64,000 nucleotides of DNA from Acidobacteriota bacterium (GTDB lineage: Bacteria > Acidobacteriota > Terriglobia > Bryobacterales > Bryobacteraceae): positions 1-64,000 of the forward strand of contig VFZU01000012.1 of the NCBI GenBank assembly GCA_016870995.1, given 5' to 3'. Each line of letters starts with the position of its first letter. The stretch's first letter is position 1. The notes beneath the pieces were generated by a model, which did not search any database, was not told the origin of the DNA, and was given only the letters and a program-made list of their open reading frames with translations. This document shows, in pieces, positions 36,805 through 47,281 of the stretch. A program made the translations under genes and the position numbers.

Positions 36805-37556
36805 TGGACTTTGAGCTCCTCAAGGGCGGTGGCGATGCGGGTTTTGACGGCCGGATTGGTGGCGGTGTCGCTGGCGAGACTTTTGAAGGCGCCGGCAGCG
36901 CGGCCTTCCCGGAAGTCGACCATGGCATCGATGAGAGCGATCTGCACCAGGGGCGAGCCTTGCAAAGCAAGGGCTTCAATAAATGCCTGGCGCACAATGG
37001 GGCGGTCGCTGTACTTCTTGAGGGCGTCGGTTGCGGCGAGGCGGACATCGACGCTCGAATCAGACCGGAGGGTCTGGACCAGGGAGGCGACAACGTCTTC
37101 ATCGGGGTTGTCGAGTGCGACCGAATAGCTGACCCCGCGAAGCCGTTGGACCGCGCTTTGCTGCTGGAGCAGGCTGGTGGCAACCAGACCACGGAGGTTG
37201 CGGAGTTCGCCACGGAGTTCGGTAATTTCCGGCTGGCGGCGCTCAGAGGCCGAATAGTTGCCAGCGAAGAAGCCACCAACGGCGAATAGCGCGGCGGCAG
37301 CCCAGGGCAGCCAGGGCCGGCCGGACTGGTGTGGGCGTTCGGCGGCCAGCATGTTGTTGAAATTGGTACGGAATCGGGGGCTCGGACCGGGGGCGGGCAA
37401 GGACTCGAGTTGGTCCCAGAGAGCTAGCTCAGCGCTGCAGATTTCGCAGGTGTTCGCGTGTTCGCGGAATGCGTCGCGATCGCCGGCCTGGAGACGATTT
37501 TCGAGATAGGCGGTCAGTTGGCGCTCGCCAGTTGGGCAAAAGCTGCGGGGTTGCAT
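36801..37556 (-). CDS. Anti-sigma factor: zf-HC2 domain, membrane helix and HEAT repeats
   Basis: A 251-aa type II membrane protein. Residues 1-45 form a zinc-binding anti-sigma domain (H33xxxC37xxC40 in REHANTCEICSAEL), then one membrane helix (WLPWAAAALFAVGGFFAG), then a periplasmic part with HEAT-like helices (SSVDVRLAATDALKKYSDRPIVRQAFIEAL). It would hold the adjacent ECF sigma factor at the membrane and release it on an envelope signal. The HEAT repeats as sensor are unusual for the fold. Its ATG (37556) overlaps the sigma stop (ATGA); the longer frame to 37649 lies in the sigma gene and is rejected. Confidence 0.88.
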   Translation of the reverse strand: MQPRSFCPTGERQLTAYLENRLQAGDRDAFREHANTCEICSAELALWDQLESLPAPGPSPRFRTNFNNMLAAERPHQSGRPWLPWAAAALFAVGGFFAGNYSASERRQPEITELRGELRNLRGLVATSLLQQQSAVQRLRGVSYSVALDNPDEDVVASLVQTLRSDSSVDVRLAATDALKKYSDRPIVRQAFIEALALQGSPLVQIALIDAMVDFREGRAAGAFKSLASDTATNPAVKTRIATALEELKVQ

Positions 37557-38101
37557 CAGGCGGATCTCCTTTGGGTGAGGTCGAGGTAGATGTCTTTGAG
37601 AGAGGCTATGGCGCGGTGGAGGCGAACGCGAGCGGCGACCGTTTCGCAACCGATGATTTCGGCAATTTGTTCGTGGCGGAGGTTTTCAAAGCGGGCCATG
37701 ATGAGGATCTCGCGTTTGCTCGGCGGGAGTTGGGCAAGAGCCTGATGGAGCAAATCGGTTTGTTGTTGCTGCTCAAGGCTGGTGGCCGCCGGAGCAGGAG
37801 CGTCGTAAGATTCGTCCCAATCGGCTTCGAAGCGCTTTTTGCGCCAATGGTCCATTTGCAGGTTTCGAACGATGGAGTAGATCCAGGCCTGGAAGCTGTG
37901 GCCGTCGCGGAAGCTCGATCGGAAGCGCAGCATGCGGCAGAAGGCCTCCTGGACGAGGTCCTCGGAGAGCTGACGATCCTGATTCATGCGCCAGCAATAG
38001 CGGAAGAGCTTTTCGCCGTGCCGGTCGAACAGGATGCTGAGCTGAGACGAATCGCCGTCGCGGACGCGGGCCATGAGGGCTTCGTCGGAAATGGGTTGCA
38101 A
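37556..38101 (-). CDS. ECF RNA polymerase sigma factor
   Basis: A 181-aa sigma-70 family ECF factor: region 2 (LFRYCWRMNQDRQLSEDLVQEAFCRML, SFQAWIYSIVRNLQMDHWRKK) and region 4 (LAQLPPSKREILIMARFENLRHEQIAEIIGCETVAARVRLHRAI). The start is a TTG (38101), which gives the usual opening S-D-E-A-L-M-A-R-V-R-D-G-D; the next in-frame Met is ten codons later. It is coupled to the anti-sigma gene and sits 22 bases after the stop of a beta-lactamase-like gene on the same strand, so its own promoter may lie inside that gene. Target promoters are not known. Confidence 0.93.
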   Translation of the reverse strand: MQPISDEALMARVRDGDSSQLSILFDRHGEKLFRYCWRMNQDRQLSEDLVQEAFCRMLRFRSSFRDGHSFQAWIYSIVRNLQMDHWRKKRFEADWDESYDAPAPAATSLEQQQQTDLLHQALAQLPPSKREILIMARFENLRHEQIAEIIGCETVAARVRLHRAIASLKDIYLDLTQRRSA

Positions 38102-38123
38102 GATTTCGAGCGCCTACTAGAGG

Positions 38124-39221
38124 TTAACGTTCGGTGCCGGCGGGTGTTACAGGTTTTGTTGTCGCAAGTTTGAAGATTTGGCGGGAGAGGGGTAGGCGGT
38201 CGTCGACGCCCTCCAGATTGGTGAGCCAGACAAAGGCGAATTGCTGGTCGGGGCGGAGGTAGAGGATGGTGCTGGTGCCTTGCTGGCCACCGGTGTGATA
38301 GATTTCCCGGTCGCCTTCGGGAGCCTTGGCGATCGACCAGCCGAGGCCGTAGCCGGTGGAAGAGCCGGATCGAAGCTTGCCTGCAGTCCACATCAGGTCA
38401 ATGGTTTCGCTCTTCAGGAGACGCTGGCGGAAGAGACCTTCGGAGAATTTGAGGAGGTCTTCGACGTTCGAGACGTAGCCGCCGCCAGGGATTTTGGCTG
38501 TGTTGTCGTTGACGGCGCATTCGGTGATTTCGTGAGAGGTATTCTTTCGGTAACCGAGGGCACGGCGGAGGGATAGCCCGCGACCGTTGTCGGGGGCCGT
38601 GTTGCACATGCCGACCGTTGCGAGAACCTTGTCGGCCATCCATTGCTCGTAGGACATGCCGGAGGCGCCTTCGATCGCGCAGCCGACGAGATTGAAGCCG
38701 TAGGTGGAGTAGAGGAATTTGGTGCCAGGCTCGTGTTCGAGCGGGTCAGCGGAAAACTTCTTGAGGGCCTCGATGACGTTGGGAAAGTGAATGGCGTTAT
38801 TGGCGTCGGTCGGGTCGCCAGTGCGGTAGTGACGGATGCCGCCGAGGTGGCCGAGCAGTTGGGCGAGCGTGATGGGATGAGGTTTGGCGGGAAACGCAGC
38901 GCAGTTTTTGCGGATGTTGTCTTCGAGGGTGACCTTGCGCAGTTCAAGCAACTGGAGAAAGCCAACGGCAGTCATGGGCTTTGAAATGGATGCGAGGCGA
39001 AAGGGCGTGTCGCGCTGGACAGGTCGGTTGGTTTTGAGGTCGGCCGTGCCGCCGGCGCGTGTCCAGAGGATTTCACCTTTGTAGAAGATGCCGGCGGCGT
39101 GGCCTGGGATTTTGAGGCGGGTTCGCTCGGATTCGATGAGACGCGTCAGGGCTGCGAGGTCCTGTCCGAGCAGGCCAAGTACCTGAAAATTGAGAAGGAT
39201 TAAGAAAAACGCGCGAGGCAT
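38124..39221 (-). CDS. Secreted serine beta-lactamase-like hydrolase (class C fold)
   Basis: A 365-aa exported enzyme (signal FFLILLNFQVLGLLGQ). The catalytic motif SxxK is S78-I-S-K81 (FRLASISKPMTAVGFL); LYSTYGFNLVG provides the Y171 region, with Thr where the classical YSN has Asn; HTGG is in IYHTGGQQGTS. Such proteins are usually esterases or D-aminopeptidases acting at the cell wall, not antibiotic-degrading enzymes. It lies immediately upstream of the ECF sigma gene on the same strand (22-base gap), which may tie it to the envelope response. Confidence 0.88.
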   Translation of the reverse strand: MPRAFFLILLNFQVLGLLGQDLAALTRLIESERTRLKIPGHAAGIFYKGEILWTRAGGTADLKTNRPVQRDTPFRLASISKPMTAVGFLQLLELRKVTLEDNIRKNCAAFPAKPHPITLAQLLGHLGGIRHYRTGDPTDANNAIHFPNVIEALKKFSADPLEHEPGTKFLYSTYGFNLVGCAIEGASGMSYEQWMADKVLATVGMCNTAPDNGRGLSLRRALGYRKNTSHEITECAVNDNTAKIPGGGYVSNVEDLLKFSEGLFRQRLLKSETIDLMWTAGKLRSGSSTGYGLGWSIAKAPEGDREIYHTGGQQGTSTILYLRPDQQFAFVWLTNLEGVDDRLPLSRQIFKLATTKPVTPAGTER

Positions 39222-39249
39222 CTGGCGAAGCAGATCCCTATTTTAGCGA

Positions 39250-40476
39250 TTAGACGTTGGATTCGCTATCGGAAAGTTGTGCGATTCGCGAGGCACCGAA
39301 CTTGAAGAGCTCGCCGAACCCGCGGATTTCCTTCTTCTTCGCCTTGTCGTCAGGAGCAGTGGCGGCACGTTCGAGCAGTTGACCGGCGAATGCCGAAATC
39401 TGCCTGCCGAGCTCGGAGTTGGGGGCGATTTGTTTGCCATCGGCGACGGCTTGAGATACGCCGCCGTAGTCGTTTGCGAAGGTGAGGGCAACGGGTGCGC
39501 CAAGCAGATTCTGAATTTGCTCGATCTGGAGAAGGTCAGACCTGGAATGACGGTTGAGGAGGAATTTCACTTTTTCGCCGAGGCCTTCGGCCTTGAGGAA
39601 CTGGAATTTCTCAAGCGCCAAGTGCAGGGAGGGGATCTCGGGAGTGCAGACGATGAAGGTGCTTTTCGATTCCTGCATGATCTCCATTGAATAGCGCTCC
39701 ATGTTGCCGGAAAGATCGACGCAGATGGCCTTGTATTGCTTGCGGACGTAATCGATGAGCGCGCGGGCTTGCTCGACTTCAATCCGTATGCCTGGGGTGA
39801 TGCGAGCCGTGTGGATGACGTCGAGGTTGCCGACCGGGCAAACGAGCTGAGACCAAAGAGCTTCATCCATTGCGGTGGCGTGCCGGGCGGCCTCAAGGAT
39901 CGTGTGTTCGTTGTCAAGTTTGAGCAGGAAGCGCACGAGGCCGCTGTTTAGATCAAGGTCCATCAAAAGGGAATTGGCGTCGGGGTACTTCGACATGGCG
40001 ACGGCGGTGTTAATCGCGAGAGTTGTGGTGCCGGAGCCGGGCTTGGAGGGCAGAAATGAGTAAACGAAGTTGGTGGTAGAGGGGGTGATGGGGTGCTTGA
40101 GTGCGGCGTCGCGGAGACGGATCAGGACTGCGGCGAGCTGGTCTGCTTCAAAGGGAGGCGCGATGTACTCACGGATGCCGTGCTGCATCAGCTTGAGCAG
40201 CAGTTGAGGCTCGACGGTCTCATTGAAAACAGCGATCTGGATGCCGGGAAACTCACTTTGGAGTAGTTCGATCAAGGCGAAGCTACGGTCTTTATCGGAA
40301 AGGTCGAGGCAGATGAACTTCGGCGCAATGCTGCGGACCATGCGAATCGCTTCGCGATCCTGAGGGTATTGCGCAAGATCACGCAGAACGGCTATGCCGC
40401 CCAGTTCTTTAAACGCCAGCAGCAACTGACTGGTGAGCACACGATCTGGACCGATGACAACACAAGGGAGGTTCAT
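39250..40476 (-). CDS. TadZ/CpaE-like ATPase with receiver-like N-domain
   Basis: A 408-aa cytosolic protein: an N-terminal response-regulator-like domain (CVVIGPDRVLTSQLLLAF, KLMQHGIREYIAPPFE, about 1-115) and a C-terminal MinD/ParA-like ATPase. The P-loop reads SKPGSGTTTLAIN; as in CpaE/TadZ the second Walker Lys is missing. LLMDLDLNSGLVRFLL and AICVDLSGNME follow. TadZ/CpaE proteins place pilus-assembly machines at the pole, but no other tad gene is present, so the partner is elsewhere. The ATG at 40476 has AGGAAA upstream; the frame to 40593 is not supported. Confidence 0.85.
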   Translation of the reverse strand: MNLPCVVIGPDRVLTSQLLLAFKELGGIAVLRDLAQYPQDREAIRMVRSIAPKFICLDLSDKDRSFALIELLQSEFPGIQIAVFNETVEPQLLLKLMQHGIREYIAPPFEADQLAAVLIRLRDAALKHPITPSTTNFVYSFLPSKPGSGTTTLAINTAVAMSKYPDANSLLMDLDLNSGLVRFLLKLDNEHTILEAARHATAMDEALWSQLVCPVGNLDVIHTARITPGIRIEVEQARALIDYVRKQYKAICVDLSGNMERYSMEIMQESKSTFIVCTPEIPSLHLALEKFQFLKAEGLGEKVKFLLNRHSRSDLLQIEQIQNLLGAPVALTFANDYGGVSQAVADGKQIAPNSELGRQISAFAGQLLERAATAPDDKAKKKEIRGFGELFKFGASRIAQLSDSESNV

Positions 40477-40513
40477 ATAGTGTTTCCTTATCGGCTTGCG
40501 ATAGCATTTCAAT

Positions 40514-42108
<1,595 letters not shown>

Positions 42109-42123
42109 TTAGCTTTTTGAAGT

Positions 42124-42729
42124 GTGGAAGTGCTGAGTGTTTTAATTCCGTTGGCTGTCGTGCAGTTGGCGGCAGTGATGAGCCCGGGCCCGACGTTTTT
42201 TCTGATCAGCCAGACCGCGGCGCGGCATGGGCGCGCCGAAGGGATGCGAACGGTGTTGGGGGCTACCCTGGCCGCATTGTTGTGGGGAGGAGCCGCGATG
42301 CTTGGCCTGGAGGCGCTGTTTCAGAAAGCCGCCTGGGTTTTGCGTTGGATGCAGTTTGCCGGAGGAGCCTATCTGATTTGGATCGGGTATCGGTTGTGGC
42401 GCAAGCCGGTGTCAGCGGAAACGAACATGAATTCGCGCGGGGGCTTTGTGAGTGGATTCCTCACGAGTGTGGGGAACCCCAAGGTAATTCTGTTCTTCGG
42501 CAGTATCCTGGCAGCGGTGTTTGACCCCGCGTTGCCGGGGTGGGTGAAGCTGGCGGCGATGGGTGTCATCGCTTTTAATGAGCTGGCCTGGTACTCGACG
42601 GTGGCAACGTTGTTTTCGCTGGAGCGAGTGAGAAAGCAGTACCGTTCCGCCGAGCGGGTGCTGGACCGCGTGTTTGGTGCGTTGATGATCGGGTTTGGGT
42701 TGAAGCTGGCTTGGGGCGCGCGGGACTAA
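42124..42729 (+). CDS. LysE/RhtB-family amino-acid exporter
   Basis: A 201-aa inner-membrane protein with six predicted helices. AAVMSPGPTFFLISQTAARHGRAEGMRTVLG is the family signature (SPGP); LRWMQFAGGAYLIWIGYRLWR and SGFLTSVGNPKVILFFGSIL are the second and third diagnostic segments. The start is a GTG (42124) and the metY start is 27 bases away in the opposite direction; export of homoserine, threonine or a related compound is a guess based on that neighbour. Confidence 0.9.
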   Translation: MEVLSVLIPLAVVQLAAVMSPGPTFFLISQTAARHGRAEGMRTVLGATLAALLWGGAAMLGLEALFQKAAWVLRWMQFAGGAYLIWIGYRLWRKPVSAETNMNSRGGFVSGFLTSVGNPKVILFFGSILAAVFDPALPGWVKLAAMGVIAFNELAWYSTVATLFSLERVRKQYRSAERVLDRVFGALMIGFGLKLAWGARD

Positions 42730-42745
42730 AAAGAGGCTGGCTCGC

Positions 42746-43228
42746 CTAGCGCTTGTAGCCAAACTTGCGGAGAAGGCCGTGACGCCATTCCACGCCTTCA
42801 GGGCCTTCGATGCCGAGAGGGCTGCCACCGTCGATCACGCCGAGGACGCCTCGGCCCTGCGCGGATTCGGCAACGATGACTTGTACCGGGTTGGCTGTGG
42901 CGCAGAAGAGTGTGACAACTTCGGGGACATCTTTAATGCGGCCGAGGATGTTGATGGGGAAACCGTTGCGAAGGAAGATGAAAAAGGTGTGGCCAGCGGC
43001 GACGGCCTGGGCGTTTTCAACCGCTGCCGCCTTCATGGCTTCGTTGTTCCCTTCTACGCGGATCAAGCGCTCACCTGAGGCTTCGCAGAAGGCGATGCCA
43101 AATTCGATAGCCGGGTTTGTGTTGATGATGGCTTCGTAGAGATCTTCGACTGTCTTGATGAAGTGGCTCTGGCCAAAGACGAGGTTGGCGCCTTCGGGGA
43201 TGGCGAGTTGAACGCTCTTCAATTCCAT
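42746..43228 (-). CDS. Adenosine-specific kinase-like protein (PF04008)
   Basis: A 160-aa protein very like the archaeal/bacterial adenosine-specific kinase family: ELKSVQLAIPEGANLVFGQSHFIKTVEDLYEA, FGIAFCEASGERLIRVEGN, AAGHTFFIFLRNGFPINILGRIKDVPEVVTLFCATANPVQVIVAE, QGRGVLGVIDGGSP. Members have been reported to bind adenosine and ATP. The ATG at 43228 starts MELKSVQ exactly as in relatives; the longer frame to 43480 is antisense to the FG-GAP gene. It is divergent from that gene with a 22-base gap. Confidence 0.9.
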   Translation of the reverse strand: MELKSVQLAIPEGANLVFGQSHFIKTVEDLYEAIINTNPAIEFGIAFCEASGERLIRVEGNNEAMKAAAVENAQAVAAGHTFFIFLRNGFPINILGRIKDVPEVVTLFCATANPVQVIVAESAQGRGVLGVIDGGSPLGIEGPEGVEWRHGLLRKFGYKR

Positions 43229-43250
43229 TCTTATATTCTGGACCGTAAGT

Positions 43251-44537
43251 ATGCCTTGGTTGTTGTTGCTGATGGCGATTGAGTTTCGCGTGCATGAGTT
43301 GCCGTTCGCGCAGGTGAGCGGCGAGGGTGCGCGGAAGTACATGCCGGGGACGATGGGTGGCGGCCTGGCGGTGCTGGATTTCGATGGGGATGGGCGGCCG
43401 GATTTGTTTTTTGCCAACGGGGCGGAGTTGCCGTCGCTCGAAAAGAAGTCGGAGAAACAGTGGAGCCGGCTGTTGCGCAATCTGGGCGGGGGGAAGTTTG
43501 AGGATGTGACGGTGGGGTCGGGATTGCGGCAAAAGGGTTATGCAATGGGGGCCGCGGCCGGGGATGTGGATGGCGACGGCAAGGTGGATCTGGTGGTGTT
43601 GGGCGTCGGATTTATCGAGTTGTATCGCAACCTGGGCGGCGGGAAATTCGGGTTGACCGAGATTGAGAATGGGGGCCGTTGGGCCTATGCGGCGAAGTTT
43701 GCCGACCTCGACGGGGATGGCGATCAGGATCTGTTTGTGGTGAATTATGTGCGTTGGTCGGCAGCGGGGGATCGGGAGTGCGTGGTGAATGGAAAACCGG
43801 ATTATTGCCATCCGCGGTATTACAAGCCGAGTGCGAATCAGTTGTTTGAGAATGTTGGGGGCGGGAAGTTGAAGGATGTGTCAGCGACCTCGGGGATTGG
43901 TGCGCATGAAGGGAAGGGCATGGGGTTGGCTGTTGCCGATTTGACGGGGGACGGGAAGCTGGATGTCTTTGTCACGAACGATCGCGAGTGGAATTTCTTG
44001 TTCGTCAATCAGGGCGGATTGAAGTTTGTGGAAAAGGGATTTGATTGGGGCGTGGCGGTGCCCTCGGACGGCAAGAGCCCTTCGGCGATGGGTGTGGCCG
44101 CTTTGGATTATGACAGGGACGGCAAGACGGACCTGGTGTACACGGCGCTTAAGGAAGAGACCTTTCCGCTGTTGAAGAACAATGGCAAGACGATGGTGGA
44201 GGCAGGGATTGAAACCGGCCTCGCGCGCGTGACGCGCGGGATGAGCGGATGGGGCGTCGGGGCAGCCGATTTCAATGGGGATGGGTTTGTGGATTTGATT
44301 GTGGGCCGGAGCGACGCGTTGTCTCCGCAAGGTGGCAAAGGTGCAGCAGCTCGGGAGCCGTTGTCAGTGATTTGGAATCGTGGCGGCAAGCGGTTTGAGA
44401 TGGGTGCGGAATTGAAGAGCGAGTCGCGGATGTGGCGTTGGCTTGAGGTGGCAGATCTGAGCGGCGATGGCTGCCTCGATGCGGTAGTGACGGCGCTCGA
44501 CGCAACGGCGGTTTGGGTGGAGGGAGTGTGCAAGTGA
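43251..44537 (+). CDS. Secreted FG-GAP/VCBS repeat protein
   Basis: A 428-aa exported protein with several calcium-binding-like blades: LDFDGDGRPDLFFANG, GDVDGDGKVDLVVLG, ADLDGDGDQDLFVVN, ADLTGDGKLDVFVTN, LDYDRDGKTDLVYT and ADFNGDGFVDLIVG, a beta-propeller of the integrin-alpha type. In Acidobacteria such proteins are often joined to an ASPIC/UnbV domain; that domain is missing here, although the end (LEVADLSGDGCLDAVVTALD) is complete. Its stop overlaps the GTG start of the TPR protein (GTGA), so the two are coupled. Role: probably extracellular binding; ligand unknown. Confidence 0.88.
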   Translation: MPWLLLLMAIEFRVHELPFAQVSGEGARKYMPGTMGGGLAVLDFDGDGRPDLFFANGAELPSLEKKSEKQWSRLLRNLGGGKFEDVTVGSGLRQKGYAMGAAAGDVDGDGKVDLVVLGVGFIELYRNLGGGKFGLTEIENGGRWAYAAKFADLDGDGDQDLFVVNYVRWSAAGDRECVVNGKPDYCHPRYYKPSANQLFENVGGGKLKDVSATSGIGAHEGKGMGLAVADLTGDGKLDVFVTNDREWNFLFVNQGGLKFVEKGFDWGVAVPSDGKSPSAMGVAALDYDRDGKTDLVYTALKEETFPLLKNNGKTMVEAGIETGLARVTRGMSGWGVGAADFNGDGFVDLIVGRSDALSPQGGKGAAAREPLSVIWNRGGKRFEMGAELKSESRMWRWLEVADLSGDGCLDAVVTALDATAVWVEGVCK

Positions 44538-45460
44538 TCTGGCTGATGACGTTGTTGTTGCTGGGGCAGGCGGAGGCAGCGCGAGAGGCAATGCGGTTGG
44601 GACGATTTGACGAGGCGGCGCGCTTGTACGGAGCGCTGGCCAAGCAGTATCCGGAAGCAGTGATGTTGCGCTACAACGTGGGGTTGGCGTTGTACAGCGC
44701 AAAGAAGTATGGGCCAGCTGTCGCCGAGCTAAAGGTGTTTTTGAAGTCGCAGCCGGATTCGCCCCAAGGGAATTTGATTGCGGGGGCTGCGTTGTTGAAG
44801 TTGAAGGAAGCGTGCCCGGCGTTGCCGTATTTGAAGAAGGCGGCGAGCTTCAGCTCAACACCGGAATATCTGGAGCAGCGTGGCGAAGCGGAGGCCGCTT
44901 GTGGGAATGCGGCGGAGGCGGAGCGATGGTTTGCCTTGTTGACGGGAAAGCAGACGGCAAATCCGCGGGGCTGGTATGGGCTAGGGCTGGCGCAGGTGGC
45001 GCAGGGCAAAGAAGCAGAGGCGAAGGTGGTCTTTGAAAGGCTGGCGGCGCTGGGGCCAACGCCCGAGTTGCGGCGGCTCGAGCGGGATATTGCGCGAGGG
45101 CTTTGGACGGCGGGGCGGTATGCGGAGGCGCGAGAAGCTCTACAAAGAGTGAAGGCGCTCGGGTTGCGCGAGGCGGCGTTGGAATATGAGTTGGGGGATT
45201 CCACAGAGAAGCTGGATGGACCCGAGGCGGCGTTGCCGTTTTATCGCGATGCGGTGAAGCTGGATCCGAAGCTCGTGAGTGCGCAGGCAGCGCTGGGGCG
45301 GGCTTTGGTGACGCTAAAGCTACCGCAAGAGGCGATTGGACCGCTTGAGATTGCAGCAAGAGCAAATATTGACAAATCGCTTTGGGTGGCACTGGCGAAT
45401 GCCTACCGGGTGGTGGGCCGTGATGCAGATGCGAAGTTGGCGCTCCAAAAGGGGCGTTAA
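44534..45460 (+). CDS. Exported TPR-repeat protein
   Basis: A 308-aa protein with a short signal (VIWLMTLLLLGQAEA) and about seven TPR-like helix pairs (AMRLGRFDEAARLYGALAKQYPEAVML, GLALYSAKKYGPAVAELKVFL, GLAQVAQGKEAEAKVVFERL, ALVTLKLPQEAIGPLEIA). The start is set at the GTG in the FG-GAP stop with GGAGGGAG eight bases before; the frame to 44513 is not needed. TPR proteins coupled to FG-GAP proteins are common in this phylum; they may form a complex. Confidence 0.85.
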   Translation: MIWLMTLLLLGQAEAAREAMRLGRFDEAARLYGALAKQYPEAVMLRYNVGLALYSAKKYGPAVAELKVFLKSQPDSPQGNLIAGAALLKLKEACPALPYLKKAASFSSTPEYLEQRGEAEAACGNAAEAERWFALLTGKQTANPRGWYGLGLAQVAQGKEAEAKVVFERLAALGPTPELRRLERDIARGLWTAGRYAEAREALQRVKALGLREAALEYELGDSTEKLDGPEAALPFYRDAVKLDPKLVSAQAALGRALVTLKLPQEAIGPLEIAARANIDKSLWVALANAYRVVGRDADAKLALQKGR

Positions 45461-45479
45461 CCCTCTATCCTGAAGTGTG

Positions 45480-46289
45480 ATGTCCGGTTTGCCTGGCTAC
45501 GGCTTTCTTACCAATCTGATCGAACGCCGCAGCCTTCTTTATCAGATGGTGCGGCGCGACTTCGAGCGCCGTTATGTCGGCTCGATGGGTGGCTGGTTGT
45601 GGGGCCTTGTGCAGCCTATGGTGTTGCTGCTGAGCTGGACGTTTGTCTTTCACGTGTGCTTGAAGATGGGCGTGCCGCCAGGGCAGGGCACATCAAACTA
45701 CACGATCTTTCTATTTACGGGCTACCTGCCATGGATGCTGTTCTCGGAGGCATTGACGAGAAGTTCGACTGCGTTGCTCGAACATTCGAACCTGATCACG
45801 AAGACGGTTTTCCCGAGTGAGATTATTCCGGTCAGCGTGTTTTTGTCTTCACTGGTGAACCACGCATTGACGTTTGCGATTGCCTTGTTTGCGGTGATCG
45901 TTTTTGATGGCGGAATCAGCGAGTTCGCTCTGGTTTTGCCGGCCTATGTAGTGTTGCTTGGGTTCTTCACGATCGGACTTTCGTGGATGGTGGCGGCGTT
46001 TCAAGTGTATTTGCGGGATACGGCACAGGTGGTGACGGTGTTGTTGAGCTTGTGGTTCTGGATCACGCCGATATTCATTGATATCGAGCAGATTCCGGAG
46101 CACTTTCGATTTTTGCCGGCACTCAATCCGCTTTCGTTTCTGGTGCGGGCTTATCGTGACCGGATGCTGACGCATCGGATGCCGGATTGGAGTGAATTCG
46201 CGATGCTCGCGGTTTGGGCTGCGGCTGCGTTTGTGGCGGGTGGGTTGGTCTTTAAGCAGTTGAAGAAAGGGTTTGCGGACGTTTTATGA
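45480..46289 (+). CDS. ABC-2 type polysaccharide/O-antigen export permease
   Basis: A 269-aa membrane protein of the Wzm/KpsM/TagG family: LIERRSLLYQMVRRDFERRYVGSMGGWLWGLVQP is the typical N-terminal cytosolic helix and TM1 entry; then LFTGYLPWMLFSEALTRSS, SLVNHALTFAIALF and LNPLSFLVRAYRDRML follow. Six membrane segments are visible. The ATP-binding partner (Wzt/KpsT) normally follows, but the next gene is a 2-hydroxyacid dehydrogenase starting in the last 4 bases (ATGA). The partner must be elsewhere or this subunit is orphan. Confidence 0.9.
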   Translation: MSGLPGYGFLTNLIERRSLLYQMVRRDFERRYVGSMGGWLWGLVQPMVLLLSWTFVFHVCLKMGVPPGQGTSNYTIFLFTGYLPWMLFSEALTRSSTALLEHSNLITKTVFPSEIIPVSVFLSSLVNHALTFAIALFAVIVFDGGISEFALVLPAYVVLLGFFTIGLSWMVAAFQVYLRDTAQVVTVLLSLWFWITPIFIDIEQIPEHFRFLPALNPLSFLVRAYRDRMLTHRMPDWSEFAMLAVWAAAAFVAGGLVFKQLKKGFADVL

Positions 46290-47281
46290 AGGTTGCGTTT
46301 TTCAGTGCGAAGGATTTTGAGCATGGCGTGTTTGATCCGTACAACGCTCGCAAAGGGCATGTGCTTCGATACCTGGATCCTCATTTGAATGCGGATACGG
46401 CGAGTCTGGCGGCCGGCCATGATTGCGTGTGCGTGTTTGTCAACGATGTCCTGAATGCGGAAGTGATTGAGAAGCTGGCTGTGTTGGGCGTGAAGTTGAT
46501 TGCGGCCCGGTCGGCGGGGATCAATCACATCGACCTTGAGGCGGCAAAGAAGAATCAGGTGGCCGTGGTGAGGGTGCCGGCCTATTCACCGTTTGCGGTG
46601 GCCGAGCATGCGGTGGCGATGATTCTGACGCTGAATCGCAAGACTCATCGGGCCTACAACCGGGTGAGAGAAGGGAACTTTGCGCTTGACGGCTTGCTGG
46701 GTTTCGATTTGCACGGCAAGAGTGTAGGTGTGGTGGGGACAGGCAAGATCGGGCAGGTGTTCGCCAGGATCATGCTTGGCTTCGGGTGCGAAGTGCTGGC
46801 CTATGATGTTGCGCCGAATGTGAGCGTGAGAGAGATGGGGGTGCAGTATCTGCCGATGGCGGATGTGTTGCGCAAGAGCGATATTGTGAGTCTGCATTGC
46901 CCGCTGCTGGCGGCAACGCGATATCTGATCTGCGAAGAAACGTTGGACAAGATGAAGCCTGGGGCGATGTTGATCAACACTTCACGCGGTGGCCTGGTGG
47001 ATACCAAAGCAGTGATCGAGGCTCTGAAGACGGGGCAACTTGGTTCGCTGGGTCTGGATGTTTATGAGGAAGAAGCAGAGCTGTTCTTTGAGGACTTAAG
47101 CGGACAAGTGCTGCAGGACGATGTGTTCGCGCGTTTGCTGACATTCCCCAATGTTTTGATCACGGGGCATCAGGCGTTCTTCACAAGCGAGGCACTGCAG
47201 GGCATCGCGATGACGACTCTCGACAACATTAGTGAGTTCGAATCGACCGGGGATTCAAAGAACCGGATTCGCGGGAAGTAA
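46286..47281 (+). CDS. D-2-hydroxyacid dehydrogenase (D-lactate dehydrogenase-like)
   Basis: A 331-aa NAD-dependent enzyme. Rossmann motif VGVVGTGKIGQ (GxGxxG), catalytic Arg in NTSRGGLVDTKAV, Glu in LGLDVYEEEAELFFED and His in VLITGHQAFFTSEAL are all present; the pattern EEEAELFFEDLSG is the LdhA-type (fermentative D-lactate dehydrogenase) insertion. It reduces pyruvate to D-lactate or acts on a similar keto acid. It is coupled to the ABC-2 permease by 4 overlapping bases. The end overlaps the convergent DsbD-alpha-like gene by 27 bases. Confidence 0.92.
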   Translation: MKVAFFSAKDFEHGVFDPYNARKGHVLRYLDPHLNADTASLAAGHDCVCVFVNDVLNAEVIEKLAVLGVKLIAARSAGINHIDLEAAKKNQVAVVRVPAYSPFAVAEHAVAMILTLNRKTHRAYNRVREGNFALDGLLGFDLHGKSVGVVGTGKIGQVFARIMLGFGCEVLAYDVAPNVSVREMGVQYLPMADVLRKSDIVSLHCPLLAATRYLICEETLDKMKPGAMLINTSRGGLVDTKAVIEALKTGQLGSLGLDVYEEEAELFFEDLSGQVLQDDVFARLLTFPNVLITGHQAFFTSEALQGIAMTTLDNISEFESTGDSKNRIRGK

